Positions 8,327 through 16,406 of a DNA stretch of 40,124 nucleotides are shown here, piece by piece. Numbering within the stretch: position 1 is the first letter of the stretch; each line of letters starts with the position of its first letter. This stretch comes from an uncultured Eubacteriales bacterium (GTDB lineage: Bacteria > Bacillota > Clostridia > Oscillospirales > Oscillospiraceae), in contig UROG01000022.1 in the NCBI GenBank assembly GCA_900549485.1, positions 1 through 40,124 on the forward strand. The letters are read 5' to 3'. The position numbers and the translations under genes were made by a program. The notes under the pieces were generated by a model, which saw only the letters and a program-made list of their open reading frames with translations, was not told the origin of the DNA and ran no database searches.

Positions 8327-8959
8327 TCAGACTTCTTTTTCCCGGATCATTCGTTTGAGATAATCAAGCGCGTCCGAAAGTGTTCCTACGCAGTCGATTA
8401 TTCCGTATTTTACCGCTTCTTCCCCATATATGACGCTGCCGATATCGTTTGCAAGCTCGTCGGTATTTGTCATAAGCTCAAGGTATTTCTCTCTTGTGAC
8501 GTTTGAATGGCGGGTAACAAAGCTCACTATGCGCTCCTGTATGCGGTTGAAATATTCATATGTCTGCGGTACGCCTATTACAACGCCGTTTATTCTGACC
8601 GGGTGTATCGTCATCGCAGCCGACGGGGCAACGAAGCTTTTCTTTGCCGCCACTGCAAGCGGCACTCCTATCGAATGTCCGCCGCCGAGTACGAGTGAGA
8701 CGTTCGGCTTTCTCATTCCGGCGATAAGCTCCGCTATGGCAAGCCCCGCTTCCACGTCTCCGCCCATTGTGTTAAGAAGTATCAGCAGCCCTTCGATCCC
8801 GTCGGTTTCCTCAACAGCTGCGATAAGCGGCAGAATGTGCTCATACTTCGTGGTTTTCACATCGTCCGGCAGGAGCTGATGCCCCTCTATCTGCCCTACG
8901 ATTGTAAGGCACTGTACAGTCCCCGTTTTCTTGCAGCCAAGCTCCTTTATTTCGTCCAA
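8327..8959 (-). CDS. TepA-like ClpP-family serine protease
   Basis: A ClpP-fold protein of about 210 residues related to Bacillus TepA, a cytoplasmic protease linked to protein export and spore outgrowth. The nucleophile serine is in GGGHSIGVPLAV, and the histidine is in the MTIHPVRING segment. IVGQIEGHQ and KTTKYEHILP are typical of the subfamily. No ATG is usable. The TTG at 8959 is chosen because GAGGTGA lies five bases upstream. The frame stays open to a TTG at 9052, which would overlap the upstream aminopeptidase and has no ribosome binding site. It is the last gene of the prfA operon. Confidence 0.85.
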   Translation of the reverse strand: MDEIKELGCKKTGTVQCLTIVGQIEGHQLLPDDVKTTKYEHILPLIAAVEETDGIEGLLILLNTMGGDVEAGLAIAELIAGMRKPNVSLVLGGGHSIGVPLAVAAKKSFVAPSAAMTIHPVRINGVVIGVPQTYEYFNRIQERIVSFVTRHSNVTREKYLELMTNTDELANDIGSVIYGEEAVKYGIIDCVGTLSDALDYLKRMIREKEV

Positions 8960-9029
8960 AAAAATCACCTCGGGACTATTATGTCCAGAGGTGGTATTTA
9001 TTATATCGTCCTTTCCTTTGCTGCACGTA

Positions 9030-10412
9030 TCATTCAGCACTGTATGCGGCAAGAACTCCCTTATATGTCATATAGCAGTCAAATTTGGAAACGACCTCAA
9101 ACGGTGCGTGCATACTCAGCACCGGGACGCCCGCGTCAATGGTATCAATATTGCGGTTGGCCATATATTTTGCTATTGTTCCGCCGCCGCCCTGATCGAC
9201 CTTGCCAAGCTCCGCCATCTGCCATACTACCTTATTGTCCGCAAAGAGCTTTCTGATATAAGCGACTACCTCCGCCGAGGCGTCGCTTGTGCCGGATTTG
9301 CCTCTTGCGCCGGTGAATTTGCATATTCCCATGCCGTAGTTTATCTTTGCGTCGCTGCGTTTTTCGGAAACCTCGGGATAAAGCGGGTCATACGCGTTGC
9401 ATACGTCCGCCGAAAGACAGAAGCTCTTTTCAAAGCAATTTCTGAGCTTCACGCCCTGCCTGTCGCACAGCTCCTCCATAAAGCTGTCAAAAGCTCTGCT
9501 CTGCATACCCGTAACGCCTTCGGAGCCGATCTCCTCTTTATCTGCAAGGATGCACACACAGGTCCTTTCAGGATCGGCAGTATCAAAAATAGCCTTGAGC
9601 TCTGCATATGCGCAAACCCTGTCGTCATGACCGTAGCCGCCGATAAGCGATCTGTCAAAGCCGATCTCGGCAACGTCAAAGGCAGGAACGGCGCAAAGCT
9701 CCGCCGAGAGGAAATCCTCTTCGGTGATGCCGTACATATCGTTAAGAATACTGAGTACCGCAAGCTTCACCCGATCTTTACCGTCATCGTCATACGGGGT
9801 GCTGCCAATAAGAATATTGAGTCCCTCGCCGGTTATTCCCTCAGCCATCGTCTTTTTCATCTGGTCCTGTGCAAGATGCGGCAGAAGATCGGTAATGACA
9901 AACTGCGGCTCTCCCTTTTCACGACCTATCGTAACATTCACAACACTGCCGTCCTTCAGTGCAACCGCACCGTGAAGCTCAAGCGGAATAGTGACCCACT
10001 GATACTTTTTTATTCCGCCGTAATAATGCGTCTTGAAAAAGCACATCTCGTCGCTTTCATACATAGTCACCTGCTTGAGATCCAGTCTCGGCGCGTCAAC
10101 ATGCGCACCGGCTATAACAGCGCCCTCAGCAAGGGATTTCTTGCCCATTACCGCAAGAATAAGGGATTTGCCGCGGTTGTTGAAATAAAACTTCGCACCC
10201 GGTTTGAGTTCAGTATCGGATCTGTACTCCCTGAATCCGTTCTCCTCCGCAAGGGCGATCGCGTTTACAACGGCTTCTCTTTCTATTCTCGAGTTATCGA
10301 GGAAGCGCATATAGCCGCCGCAGTAATCCTCAAGTGCGATCCTTTCTTCGGTATCGATAAGGTCATATCCGTTTTTCTGCTCATAAAAAAGCTGTTCTCT
10401 TAAATCACTCAT
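9030..10412 (-). CDS. M18-family metalloaminopeptidase
   Basis: A 460-residue cytoplasmic dizinc aminopeptidase that removes N-terminal residues, often acidic or hydrophobic, from peptides. Metal-binding segments typical of M18 are present in order: AHVDAP (His104, Asp106), YGHDDR, DKEEIGSEG and the C-terminal MHAPFE. GGGGTIAKY matches the conserved substrate-side loop. The ATG overlaps the upstream tsaC/coaE stop by eight bases, so translation is likely coupled. The length is normal for the family. Confidence 0.93.
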   Translation of the reverse strand: MSDLREQLFYEQKNGYDLIDTEERIALEDYCGGYMRFLDNSRIEREAVVNAIALAEENGFREYRSDTELKPGAKFYFNNRGKSLILAVMGKKSLAEGAVIAGAHVDAPRLDLKQVTMYESDEMCFFKTHYYGGIKKYQWVTIPLELHGAVALKDGSVVNVTIGREKGEPQFVITDLLPHLAQDQMKKTMAEGITGEGLNILIGSTPYDDDGKDRVKLAVLSILNDMYGITEEDFLSAELCAVPAFDVAEIGFDRSLIGGYGHDDRVCAYAELKAIFDTADPERTCVCILADKEEIGSEGVTGMQSRAFDSFMEELCDRQGVKLRNCFEKSFCLSADVCNAYDPLYPEVSEKRSDAKINYGMGICKFTGARGKSGTSDASAEVVAYIRKLFADNKVVWQMAELGKVDQGGGGTIAKYMANRNIDTIDAGVPVLSMHAPFEVVSKFDCYMTYKGVLAAYSAE

Positions 10413-11613
10413 TCTTCAGTATCTCCTTAAATAGTTTATTACAATTATTTTCAAATAAGGTCTGTTCGCCGTTGTTGGTCAGAATGTAAGTGCATTTTTC
10501 CTCGAAATATTCGTTCGGATGCTGCGCATCGACACGGGACGCCGCATATTCCTCTGAAATATTATCCCGCTTCACTATCCGCGCTATTCTTTTTTCCCTG
10601 TCCGAAACAACGCCGAGCGTACATTGACACATACCAGACACTCCTGAGGAAAACAGCTCTATCGCGTCGATCGCGGCAATGTGTCCGCCCGTCATGGCGT
10701 ATTCCCGCAGGAGTCTTTCAACTTCGGCTCTGACATACCTGTGCGTTATCGTATTGAGCTTTTCAAGCGCTTCTTTATTTCCGAACACAACGCGCCCGAT
10801 ATATTTTCTGTCAACGCCCGCATCCGTCAGGCAGCCCGGAAATTCATCACTGAGCTCATTTTTCATTTCCGTGCTGCTTTCAAGAAGCAAATGATATACC
10901 TCATCACAGTCGATAACCAGCGCGCCATAGCTTCTCAGTACATTCAAAGCCGTGGTTTTCCCGCATCCCGTACCGCCGGTAATGCCGATTATTTTCAGCT
11001 TATCCGCAAGCGTTCTTGCAATTTCCGTCTCCGAAAGCGCACCATGTCTCAGAATTTTATAGGGAACGGCGCTCATGTCAATGATCGTTGATTCGCGGCC
11101 TATTCCGCATGCTCCCCCGTCAATGATCCCGTCAATTTTTCCGTTGAAATACTCCGCGACCTTCTGCGCATTTTTGGGGCTTTCCTCTCCCGAGGGGTTG
11201 GCGGAGGGCGCCGCAAACGGCACGCCCGCCGCCCGCAGCGTCTTCAGCGTCATGGGATGATCCGGACAGCGAAGACCAACGGTCTTTCCGCCTGCTCTTA
11301 CGATATCCGGCACAACGGCTCGACTTTTCAAAACGATCGTCAGCGGTCCCGGCCAGAATTTATCCGCCAGATACTCTGCCTGCGGAGGGACGTCTTCGCA
11401 GTATTTCTTCATGGCTTCTTTATCGGGCACCATAAGTGAAAGCGGTTTTACGGCGGGTCTGCCCTTTACCTCGTATATCTCTTTTACCGCGCCCTCGTCA
11501 AGTCCGTTGCAGGCAAGACCGTATACCGTTTCCGTCGGTACGGCGACAAGACCGCCGTTTTTTATTATCATTGCAGCTTCGCCGAAATCATCGGTAAAAA
11601 TTCTCGTTTTCAT
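10405..11613 (-). CDS. Fusion of threonylcarbamoyl-AMP synthase (TsaC/YrdC) and dephospho-CoA kinase (CoaE)
   Basis: A 402-residue two-domain protein. Residues 1 to about 203 are a YrdC domain, which makes threonylcarbamoyl-AMP for the t6A tRNA modification: PTETVYGL (26-33), KGRPAVKPL (50-58), SANPSG and STIID. Residues 206-402 form a dephospho-CoA kinase, the last step of coenzyme A synthesis, with P-loop GGTGCGKT at 213-220 and DCDEVYHLL after it. The two domains are in one frame with no stop or internal ribosome binding site at the joint, so this is a real fusion and not two adjacent genes. It starts two bases after prfA ends and overlaps the aminopeptidase. The two activities belong to unrelated pathways; both domains look complete. 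Confidence 0.92.
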   Translation of the reverse strand: MKTRIFTDDFGEAAMIIKNGGLVAVPTETVYGLACNGLDEGAVKEIYEVKGRPAVKPLSLMVPDKEAMKKYCEDVPPQAEYLADKFWPGPLTIVLKSRAVVPDIVRAGGKTVGLRCPDHPMTLKTLRAAGVPFAAPSANPSGEESPKNAQKVAEYFNGKIDGIIDGGACGIGRESTIIDMSAVPYKILRHGALSETEIARTLADKLKIIGITGGTGCGKTTALNVLRSYGALVIDCDEVYHLLLESSTEMKNELSDEFPGCLTDAGVDRKYIGRVVFGNKEALEKLNTITHRYVRAEVERLLREYAMTGGHIAAIDAIELFSSGVSGMCQCTLGVVSDREKRIARIVKRDNISEEYAASRVDAQHPNEYFEEKCTYILTNNGEQTLFENNCNKLFKEILKNE

Positions 11614-11615
11614 TA

Positions 11616-12686
11616 TTACGCTCCCGCCTGCTCTTTCAGCTTATCGGCCTGCTCCTGCGTTGTAAGCGCGTCAATAAGCGGGTCAAGATCTCCGTTGATT
11701 ATCCCGGAAATATTAAAGCTTCTTACGTCGCCCGACAGACGATGGTCGGTCACACGGCTCTGCGGGAAGTTATACGTGCGTATCCTGTCGCTTCTGTCGC
11801 CGGACCCTATCTGGCTTTTTCTTTCCGCCGCGACCGCGTCCGTCTGCTTCTGCCGCTCCGCCTCGTACAGCTTTGACCGCAGTATCTGCATGGCTCTGTC
11901 TTTATTTTTATACTGACTGCGCTCGTCCTGACACTCTACAACGACGCCTGTCGGAATGTGCGTTATCCTGATCGCGCTTTCGGTTTTGTTTACGTGCTGT
12001 CCACCCGCGCCGGAGGAGCGGTAGGTGTCGATTTTGAGATCGTTCGGATCAAGCTTGAAATCAACGTCGCCGATCTCCGGAAGAACGGCGACAGTCGCGG
12101 CGGAGGTATGTATCCTGCCGCCGGATTCGGTGACGGGGATGCGCTGTACCCTGTGTCCCCCGGCTTCAAATTTAAGCCGAGAATATGCCCCCTCGCCCTT
12201 TACGACAAAGCTTATCTCCTTGATGCCGCCAAGCTCAGTTTCGTTCAGGTTTGCAATTTCTACCGTCCAGCCCTTTCGCTCAGCATACATGGAATACATT
12301 CTGTAAAGATCGGCGGCAAAGAGCATGCCTTCCTCTCCTCCAACCCCGCCGCGTATCTCCATAATAACATTTTTGCCGTCATTCGGGTCCTTCGGCAGAA
12401 GGAGTATCTTAATATCCTGTTCAAGCCGCTCCTTACGCCCCTTTGCGGACTGGTATTCCTCCTGCGCAAGCTCCCTCATTTCCGGATCGTCAGAGAGCGC
12501 AAGCGCCGCCTCCATATCATCGCAGGCTCTTTCATATGCGGTATACGCCTCATATAGCGGCGCAAGCTCCCGCGCCTCTCTGTCAAGTCCGGCGTACAGA
12601 GCCGGATTGGAATATGTCTCAGGCTGCTGCATTCTTTCTATCAGCTGTTCATATTGTCTTTTGATAAGTTTCAGCTTTTCGAACAT
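11616..12686 (-). CDS. prfA: Peptide chain release factor 1
   Basis: About 356 residues, normal for RF1, which recognises UAA and UAG and triggers peptide release. The GGQ motif is at about 228-230 (SSGAGGQHVNKTES). The stop-codon reading PxT motif appears as PVT near 184-186 (RVQRIPVTESGGRIHT), which marks RF1 and not RF2. The second ATG (12686) is chosen because GGAG is six bases upstream; an ATG at 12689 adds one residue. The gene for the PrmC methylase, which often sits next to prfA, is absent here; tsaC/coaE follows directly. Confidence 0.96.
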   Translation of the reverse strand: MFEKLKLIKRQYEQLIERMQQPETYSNPALYAGLDREARELAPLYEAYTAYERACDDMEAALALSDDPEMRELAQEEYQSAKGRKERLEQDIKILLLPKDPNDGKNVIMEIRGGVGGEEGMLFAADLYRMYSMYAERKGWTVEIANLNETELGGIKEISFVVKGEGAYSRLKFEAGGHRVQRIPVTESGGRIHTSAATVAVLPEIGDVDFKLDPNDLKIDTYRSSGAGGQHVNKTESAIRITHIPTGVVVECQDERSQYKNKDRAMQILRSKLYEAERQKQTDAVAAERKSQIGSGDRSDRIRTYNFPQSRVTDHRLSGDVRSFNISGIINGDLDPLIDALTTQEQADKLKEQAGA

Positions 12687-12717
12687 CATTTACTCCGCTC
12701 AATATTACTATAAGTGT

Positions 12718-12746
12718 ATTTTACCACACGGCAGGCGCAAAGTAAA
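12718..12746 (-). promoter_or_regulatory. Promoter of the prfA operon
   Basis: On the - strand, -35 TTTACT (12741-12746) and -10 TAAAAT (12718-12723) are 17 bp apart, giving a start about 25 bases upstream of prfA. It would drive prfA, tsaC/coaE, the aminopeptidase and tepA, which are spaced two bases apart or overlap. Confidence 0.7.
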
Positions 12747-12872
12747 CAGAGCAAAACCGCCTTCCTTATCTCGAAACTCTTTTGCATTTTTTTCAGTCTC
12801 ACATCATTGACTAACTTACAAGGTTTCTTTATTTTGCTCTACCCCAACTATTGACCATGTTCCAAAACTTCT

Positions 12873-12960
12873 GAAAGCAGCAGAGGCAATTGCCCTGCTG
12901 CTTTCTGCATTTTTCTTATAAAGGAACGGCAATAGCGTAATCTTACGAATATTGCCGCTT
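12873..12960 (-). terminator. Tandem hairpins at the end of the ABC/TauE operon
   Basis: The first hairpin after the TauE stop pairs CGGCAATA (12927-12934) with TATTGCCG (12950-12957), with CGTA/TACG inside, followed on the - strand by TTCCTTT. The second is a perfect 11-bp stem GAAAGCAGCAG/CTGCTGCTTTC (12873-12883 with 12895-12905). Either could end the long operon before prfA. Neither has a perfect U-run on the - strand. Apart from these and the prfA promoter, 12690-12962 holds nothing recognisable. Confidence 0.6.
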
Positions 12961-12962
12961 AT

Positions 12963-13757
12963 TTAATATAGATAATTTACCGAATTATACGTACATATGC
13001 CAATTATCACTGCCATAAGGGCTACAAAAAGCTTGTCTGTGGTCTTGCCGTCGATCAGCTTCCCTATTCTTTTCCCGAGCACTCCCCCGGCTACTCCGCC
13101 CGCCGCCATAAACAGCAGCATACACATATCGACCTGAGGTATCTTTCTGCAAACGATCATGTAAATAAGGCTGGATATCTGGCTGAAAAGTATAATGAAC
13201 AGCGAATTTTGAACCGCTTCCTTTGTCTCCATTGAAAAGAAGAAAAAAAGAACAGCAAGATTGAACGGTCCCCCGCCAATTCCGAGAAAGCTCGACAGCA
13301 GTCCCAACGCAAGACCGATAATGATGGATACTGAATATTTTTCAATTTTCAGGGATTTTATTTTGCTCTTTTTTACGGTATATATCAGTGTTGCTATTAC
13401 AAGAATCCCCAATACCATGGATTGAACGGCGCCTGCGATATCCGTGGAGGAGCTGTTCGCCCTGATCAATTCAAACAGCATTTTCCCTGCAACGCCGCCT
13501 ATGGACGCCCCGACCGCAAGCGGGATAGCAGCACGGTAATCTATCGAATTTTCCTTTATTTCACTTGTGAAGAGGTTTTTTCCGGTATAATACCCGGTCA
13601 TTGCCAGAACTGTTACTGCGGAAAGAAAGCTCGCCTGACTTGGGTCTGCTATACCCGTTATGTCGAGAAGCGGTTTTATGAGTACCCCTCCGCCGATCCC
13701 GCATATCCCCCCGATAACGGAAGCGGAAACTGCAATAATAAATCCGAAAAGAATCAT
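12963..13757 (-). CDS. TauE/SafE-family anion exporter (distal copy)
   Basis: A 264-residue membrane protein with about eight hydrophobic segments. The internal repeat of this family is clear: GICGIGGGVLIKP near residues 18-30 and FLGIGGGPFNLAVL near 162-175. Family members are linked to export of sulfite, sulfoacetate or other organic anions, though many have unknown substrates. The ATG is preceded by AAGGAGA. It is the last gene of the operon, 135 bases after the LacI gene, with a strong hairpin in that gap. It is only distantly like the other TauE copy at 17306-18031, so the two are not a recent duplication. Confidence 0.82.
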   Translation of the reverse strand: MILFGFIIAVSASVIGGICGIGGGVLIKPLLDITGIADPSQASFLSAVTVLAMTGYYTGKNLFTSEIKENSIDYRAAIPLAVGASIGGVAGKMLFELIRANSSSTDIAGAVQSMVLGILVIATLIYTVKKSKIKSLKIEKYSVSIIIGLALGLLSSFLGIGGGPFNLAVLFFFFSMETKEAVQNSLFIILFSQISSLIYMIVCRKIPQVDMCMLLFMAAGGVAGGVLGKRIGKLIDGKTTDKLFVALMAVIIGICTYNSVNYLY

Positions 13758-13778
13758 CGTTTCTCCTTATCTAAGAAG

Positions 13779-13813
13779 AATTATCTCCGGCGTACATGCC
13801 GCCGGAGATAATT
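13779..13813. terminator. Strong hairpin between LacI and distal TauE genes
   Basis: A perfect 13-bp stem (13779-13791 with 13801-13813) and a 9-base loop. No U-run follows on the - strand. It may reduce expression of the distal TauE gene relative to the rest of the operon. Confidence 0.55.
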
Positions 13814-13892
13814 CATTCTGTAATTATTTTTTCTGTGGTTAAAACCTCTGCGAGATTTTTCAGACAATATGCCGCCGGATTTTTTTGCAGGC

Positions 13893-14912
13893 TCAGCCGC
13901 CGGTGTATTCCGAACAGCTGTTTCTGTTTGAGATTGAAAACGGCAGCTCCATTTTTACAGGCAAGGAATGACCTTTCTCGATCCTGTCTATAAGGAGCTT
14001 CGCAGCCTGCTTTCCCATTTCGTTGATGGGAATGTGTACGGTCGTCAGCATCGGCATAAAATACCTTGACATTTCAACATCGTCGATGCTGATTACGGAA
14101 GCGTCACCGGGAACTTTTATATTATGTTCGCGCAGATATTTTATGCATCCCATGGCTGTCGCGTCGTTTGCGCAGAACACTGCCGAAAAATCCGCTCCGC
14201 CATCGCATAGCTTTCTGGCTCCAGTATATCCTCCCTCAAGCGACTGCTTTGATTCTATGATCCTGCGCGGATCAAGCTCCAATTCATGCCGTCTGATAGT
14301 TTCCGTATAACCGCTGTACCGGACTTCTTTATTCTTCTCTCCGATATAAGCGATTTTTTTGTGACCGAGCTCTATCAGTTCTCCGACAGCCATCATACTT
14401 GCTTTGTGTCCGTCGCAGAAAACAAGGTCGTGTTCACTTCCGGTAGGATTCAGTCCGACGTATACTACATTCCGCTGTTCATTCATTATCTTGATCGCAG
14501 ATTCGTTTTCAAACCGTCCGAGAACGGCAAGGCCGCTGATGGATTGATCTTTAAGGATTGTCATGAAGGATTTATCATTCAGATCAGCCGCGTAGAATGA
14601 GCATTTCACGGTGTAGCCCTTTTTGTACACTTCAAACTCGATAGCACTGGCAAGCTCGGTAAAAAAGAGATCGTTTGAGTCGCTTACACGGGCAAAAACT
14701 GTGGCAATAAACTTATCCGGCCGCTCCTTTGCCTTTTCGGATAACCGGAGATTCTGAGCATTTCTGTCGGGTACATAGCCCGTCTCGCGGATGATCTGCC
14801 AGACGCGTTCACGTACTTCCCTGCTGGCAGCTTTTGTTTCCTTGTCATTGAGAATCCTTGATACCGTAGATACCGAAACGCCTGCGCGTACCGCAATATC
14901 CTTCAAAGTCAT
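13893..14912 (-). CDS. LacI-family transcriptional regulator (operon 1)
   Basis: A 339-residue repressor. The N-terminal helix-turn-helix (LKDIAVRAGVSVSTVSRIL, residues 3-21) and hinge helix are typical. The effector-binding core runs from about 68 to 330 with FCANDATAMGCIKYLREHNI and the SIDDVEMSRYFMP element seen in sugar-responsive members. It lies near the end of the ABC/TIM/LarA operon it most likely controls, 26 bases after the LarA-like gene. The two AAACGTTT palindromes upstream of the first gene (22401 and 22481) are its probable operators. ATG with AGGTG upstream. The effector is unknown. Confidence 0.9.
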   Translation of the reverse strand: MTLKDIAVRAGVSVSTVSRILNDKETKAASREVRERVWQIIRETGYVPDRNAQNLRLSEKAKERPDKFIATVFARVSDSNDLFFTELASAIEFEVYKKGYTVKCSFYAADLNDKSFMTILKDQSISGLAVLGRFENESAIKIMNEQRNVVYVGLNPTGSEHDLVFCDGHKASMMAVGELIELGHKKIAYIGEKNKEVRYSGYTETIRRHELELDPRRIIESKQSLEGGYTGARKLCDGGADFSAVFCANDATAMGCIKYLREHNIKVPGDASVISIDDVEMSRYFMPMLTTVHIPINEMGKQAAKLLIDRIEKGHSLPVKMELPFSISNRNSCSEYTGG

Positions 14913-14938
14913 ATAAGCACCTACTAAAACACTGCGGT

Positions 14939-16396
14939 TCAGACCGTTGAAAGGTCGTCGTCAGCCATACACAGATGCACAGCGCCTAATGTAAATGTCT
15001 TCGGGAGAGCCAGAATATTTGGCGAGTCTCCAACATATTTTTTCTTTGCGTCCTCAAGCGCTTCCTCAAATGTCGCCCTTGTCTTCAGTCCAAGACCTCT
15101 TGCGATGCCCGGCTCTTTTGCGCCGACAATATATATCGCGGATGTATTCATTTCCGCAATGTGACCGCAGCTCATCATCGAAAAAGCATGGTACGGATGG
15201 AACGCGCCCTCAAATCTGTACTTTTCGATATAGTCCTGTCTGACGGCAAATTCCTCGCCGTATTTTGCCATATCCGGGAGAATATTGCATGATTTCGTAA
15301 AAATATCAAAAAGCTCTCTGGCATACGGAAATCTTTCGTCATTGAACCATCCGTCGCAGAGCGATGAGCAGATAATAACGCACTTATCGCTCATTATTCT
15401 CTTATGCCGGATTACCTGAGCGGAGAGCGCCTGCATCATCTGAATGGGGTTTGTACCCATGCCCGGTCCATAATGGAAATCTCTCGGCATGCCAAAAACA
15501 AGGACGTCATATTTTTTCGAGGCAAATGGGACATAGGTTCTCTTATCGGCGTCCTTCCAGCTTATGGCCTGCATTTCACCGGCATAGCCGCTGTAAACGG
15601 ATATCTGGCGGGCATATGTGTCAAGCACAGCGTCACAGCAGAAGAATTTCTTGCCCATGCACTTTTCCATGTGCTGCCCGATCAGATTGAACTTTGTCCT
15701 CATAAGGGAGTGCCCTGACACAGGTACGAAATCGGGCTTGTGCATTACCTTGGGAACGTGATGACTCGCTATACTGCGCCAGTTGGTTATTCCCGTGGCG
15801 CAATGCTTATAGCCTCCCGAGTAGCCGCCATAGGGATTGCCCTGCGTATGCCCGATAAGTATGGCAACATCCGAGTCATATACATATTTGTTCATCACGA
15901 CTGGATCTCCCTGTTCGTCACAGCCAAGGTCAACGATATGCTCAAGATCCTCGCTGTCGTGGGCAATGATCTGACCTGTAGGATAAAATTCGTTGAAAAG
16001 CGCATCGCCGAGGATCTTCTGCATCTCTTCCTTATTCGTCCTTGGGTGAAGCCCGTTGGAGAAAATAAGAAGGATATCGGATTTGCTCACACCGACTGAA
16101 TAAAGCTCATTAAGAATGGCCGTGATTGAAACCTTACGGTGGCTTGTCGGCTGGCAGCCGCCCTTGACGATATCGGGTATTATTATCGTTACCTTGCTTC
16201 CGGCATGTGCAAGCTCCGTAAGCGTGGGCATACCGATAGGGCTGCGGATGGATTCAAGCGTCGCATTATAAAGCGAGTCCCAATCCTGCGGAAGACACGG
16301 CGGATCAGGGATAGTCTCTCCGGGGATAAAAACATCCGTACTATCTGGCAGCTCCGCTGACATCATATCCAAGCCGTACTCAAAATCAAGTTTCAT
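14939..16396 (-). CDS. LarA-like nickel-pincer hydroxyacid racemase/epimerase homologue
   Basis: A 485-residue protein with the lactate racemase (DUF2088) fold, longer than classical LarA (about 425). LarA racemises 2-hydroxyacids with a nickel pincer nucleotide held by a Lys. The expected core is visible: SNGLHPR with His117 in the place of LarA His108, YGGYSGGYKH with Lys197 at the cofactor lysine, and a downstream SHH (212-213) at the nickel-binding His. At the second catalytic His (LarA His174) I read Asn187. The DxTRPxP loop of LarA is changed to PDIVKGGCQPT. This suggests a different hydroxyacid or an epimerisation. No larB, larC or larE is in the window, so cofactor would come from elsewhere. 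It starts 10 bases after the TIM-like gene; ATG with GAGG. Confidence 0.8.
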   Translation of the reverse strand: MKLDFEYGLDMMSAELPDSTDVFIPGETIPDPPCLPQDWDSLYNATLESIRSPIGMPTLTELAHAGSKVTIIIPDIVKGGCQPTSHRKVSITAILNELYSVGVSKSDILLIFSNGLHPRTNKEEMQKILGDALFNEFYPTGQIIAHDSEDLEHIVDLGCDEQGDPVVMNKYVYDSDVAILIGHTQGNPYGGYSGGYKHCATGITNWRSIASHHVPKVMHKPDFVPVSGHSLMRTKFNLIGQHMEKCMGKKFFCCDAVLDTYARQISVYSGYAGEMQAISWKDADKRTYVPFASKKYDVLVFGMPRDFHYGPGMGTNPIQMMQALSAQVIRHKRIMSDKCVIICSSLCDGWFNDERFPYARELFDIFTKSCNILPDMAKYGEEFAVRQDYIEKYRFEGAFHPYHAFSMMSCGHIAEMNTSAIYIVGAKEPGIARGLGLKTRATFEEALEDAKKKYVGDSPNILALPKTFTLGAVHLCMADDDLSTV

Positions 16397-16406
16397 TTAT
16401 TTATCC

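Noticed and set aside
8931..10403. 490-codon + strand frame opposite the M18 aminopeptidase
   Set aside because: A shadow of a high-GC third-position gene; no motif or start signal.
289..12809. 15-base string CAATGATGTGAGACT shared by 289-303 (+) and 12795-12809 (-), both between genes
   Set aside because: A few 15-base matches are expected by chance in 40 kb on both strands, and the flanks do not align well.
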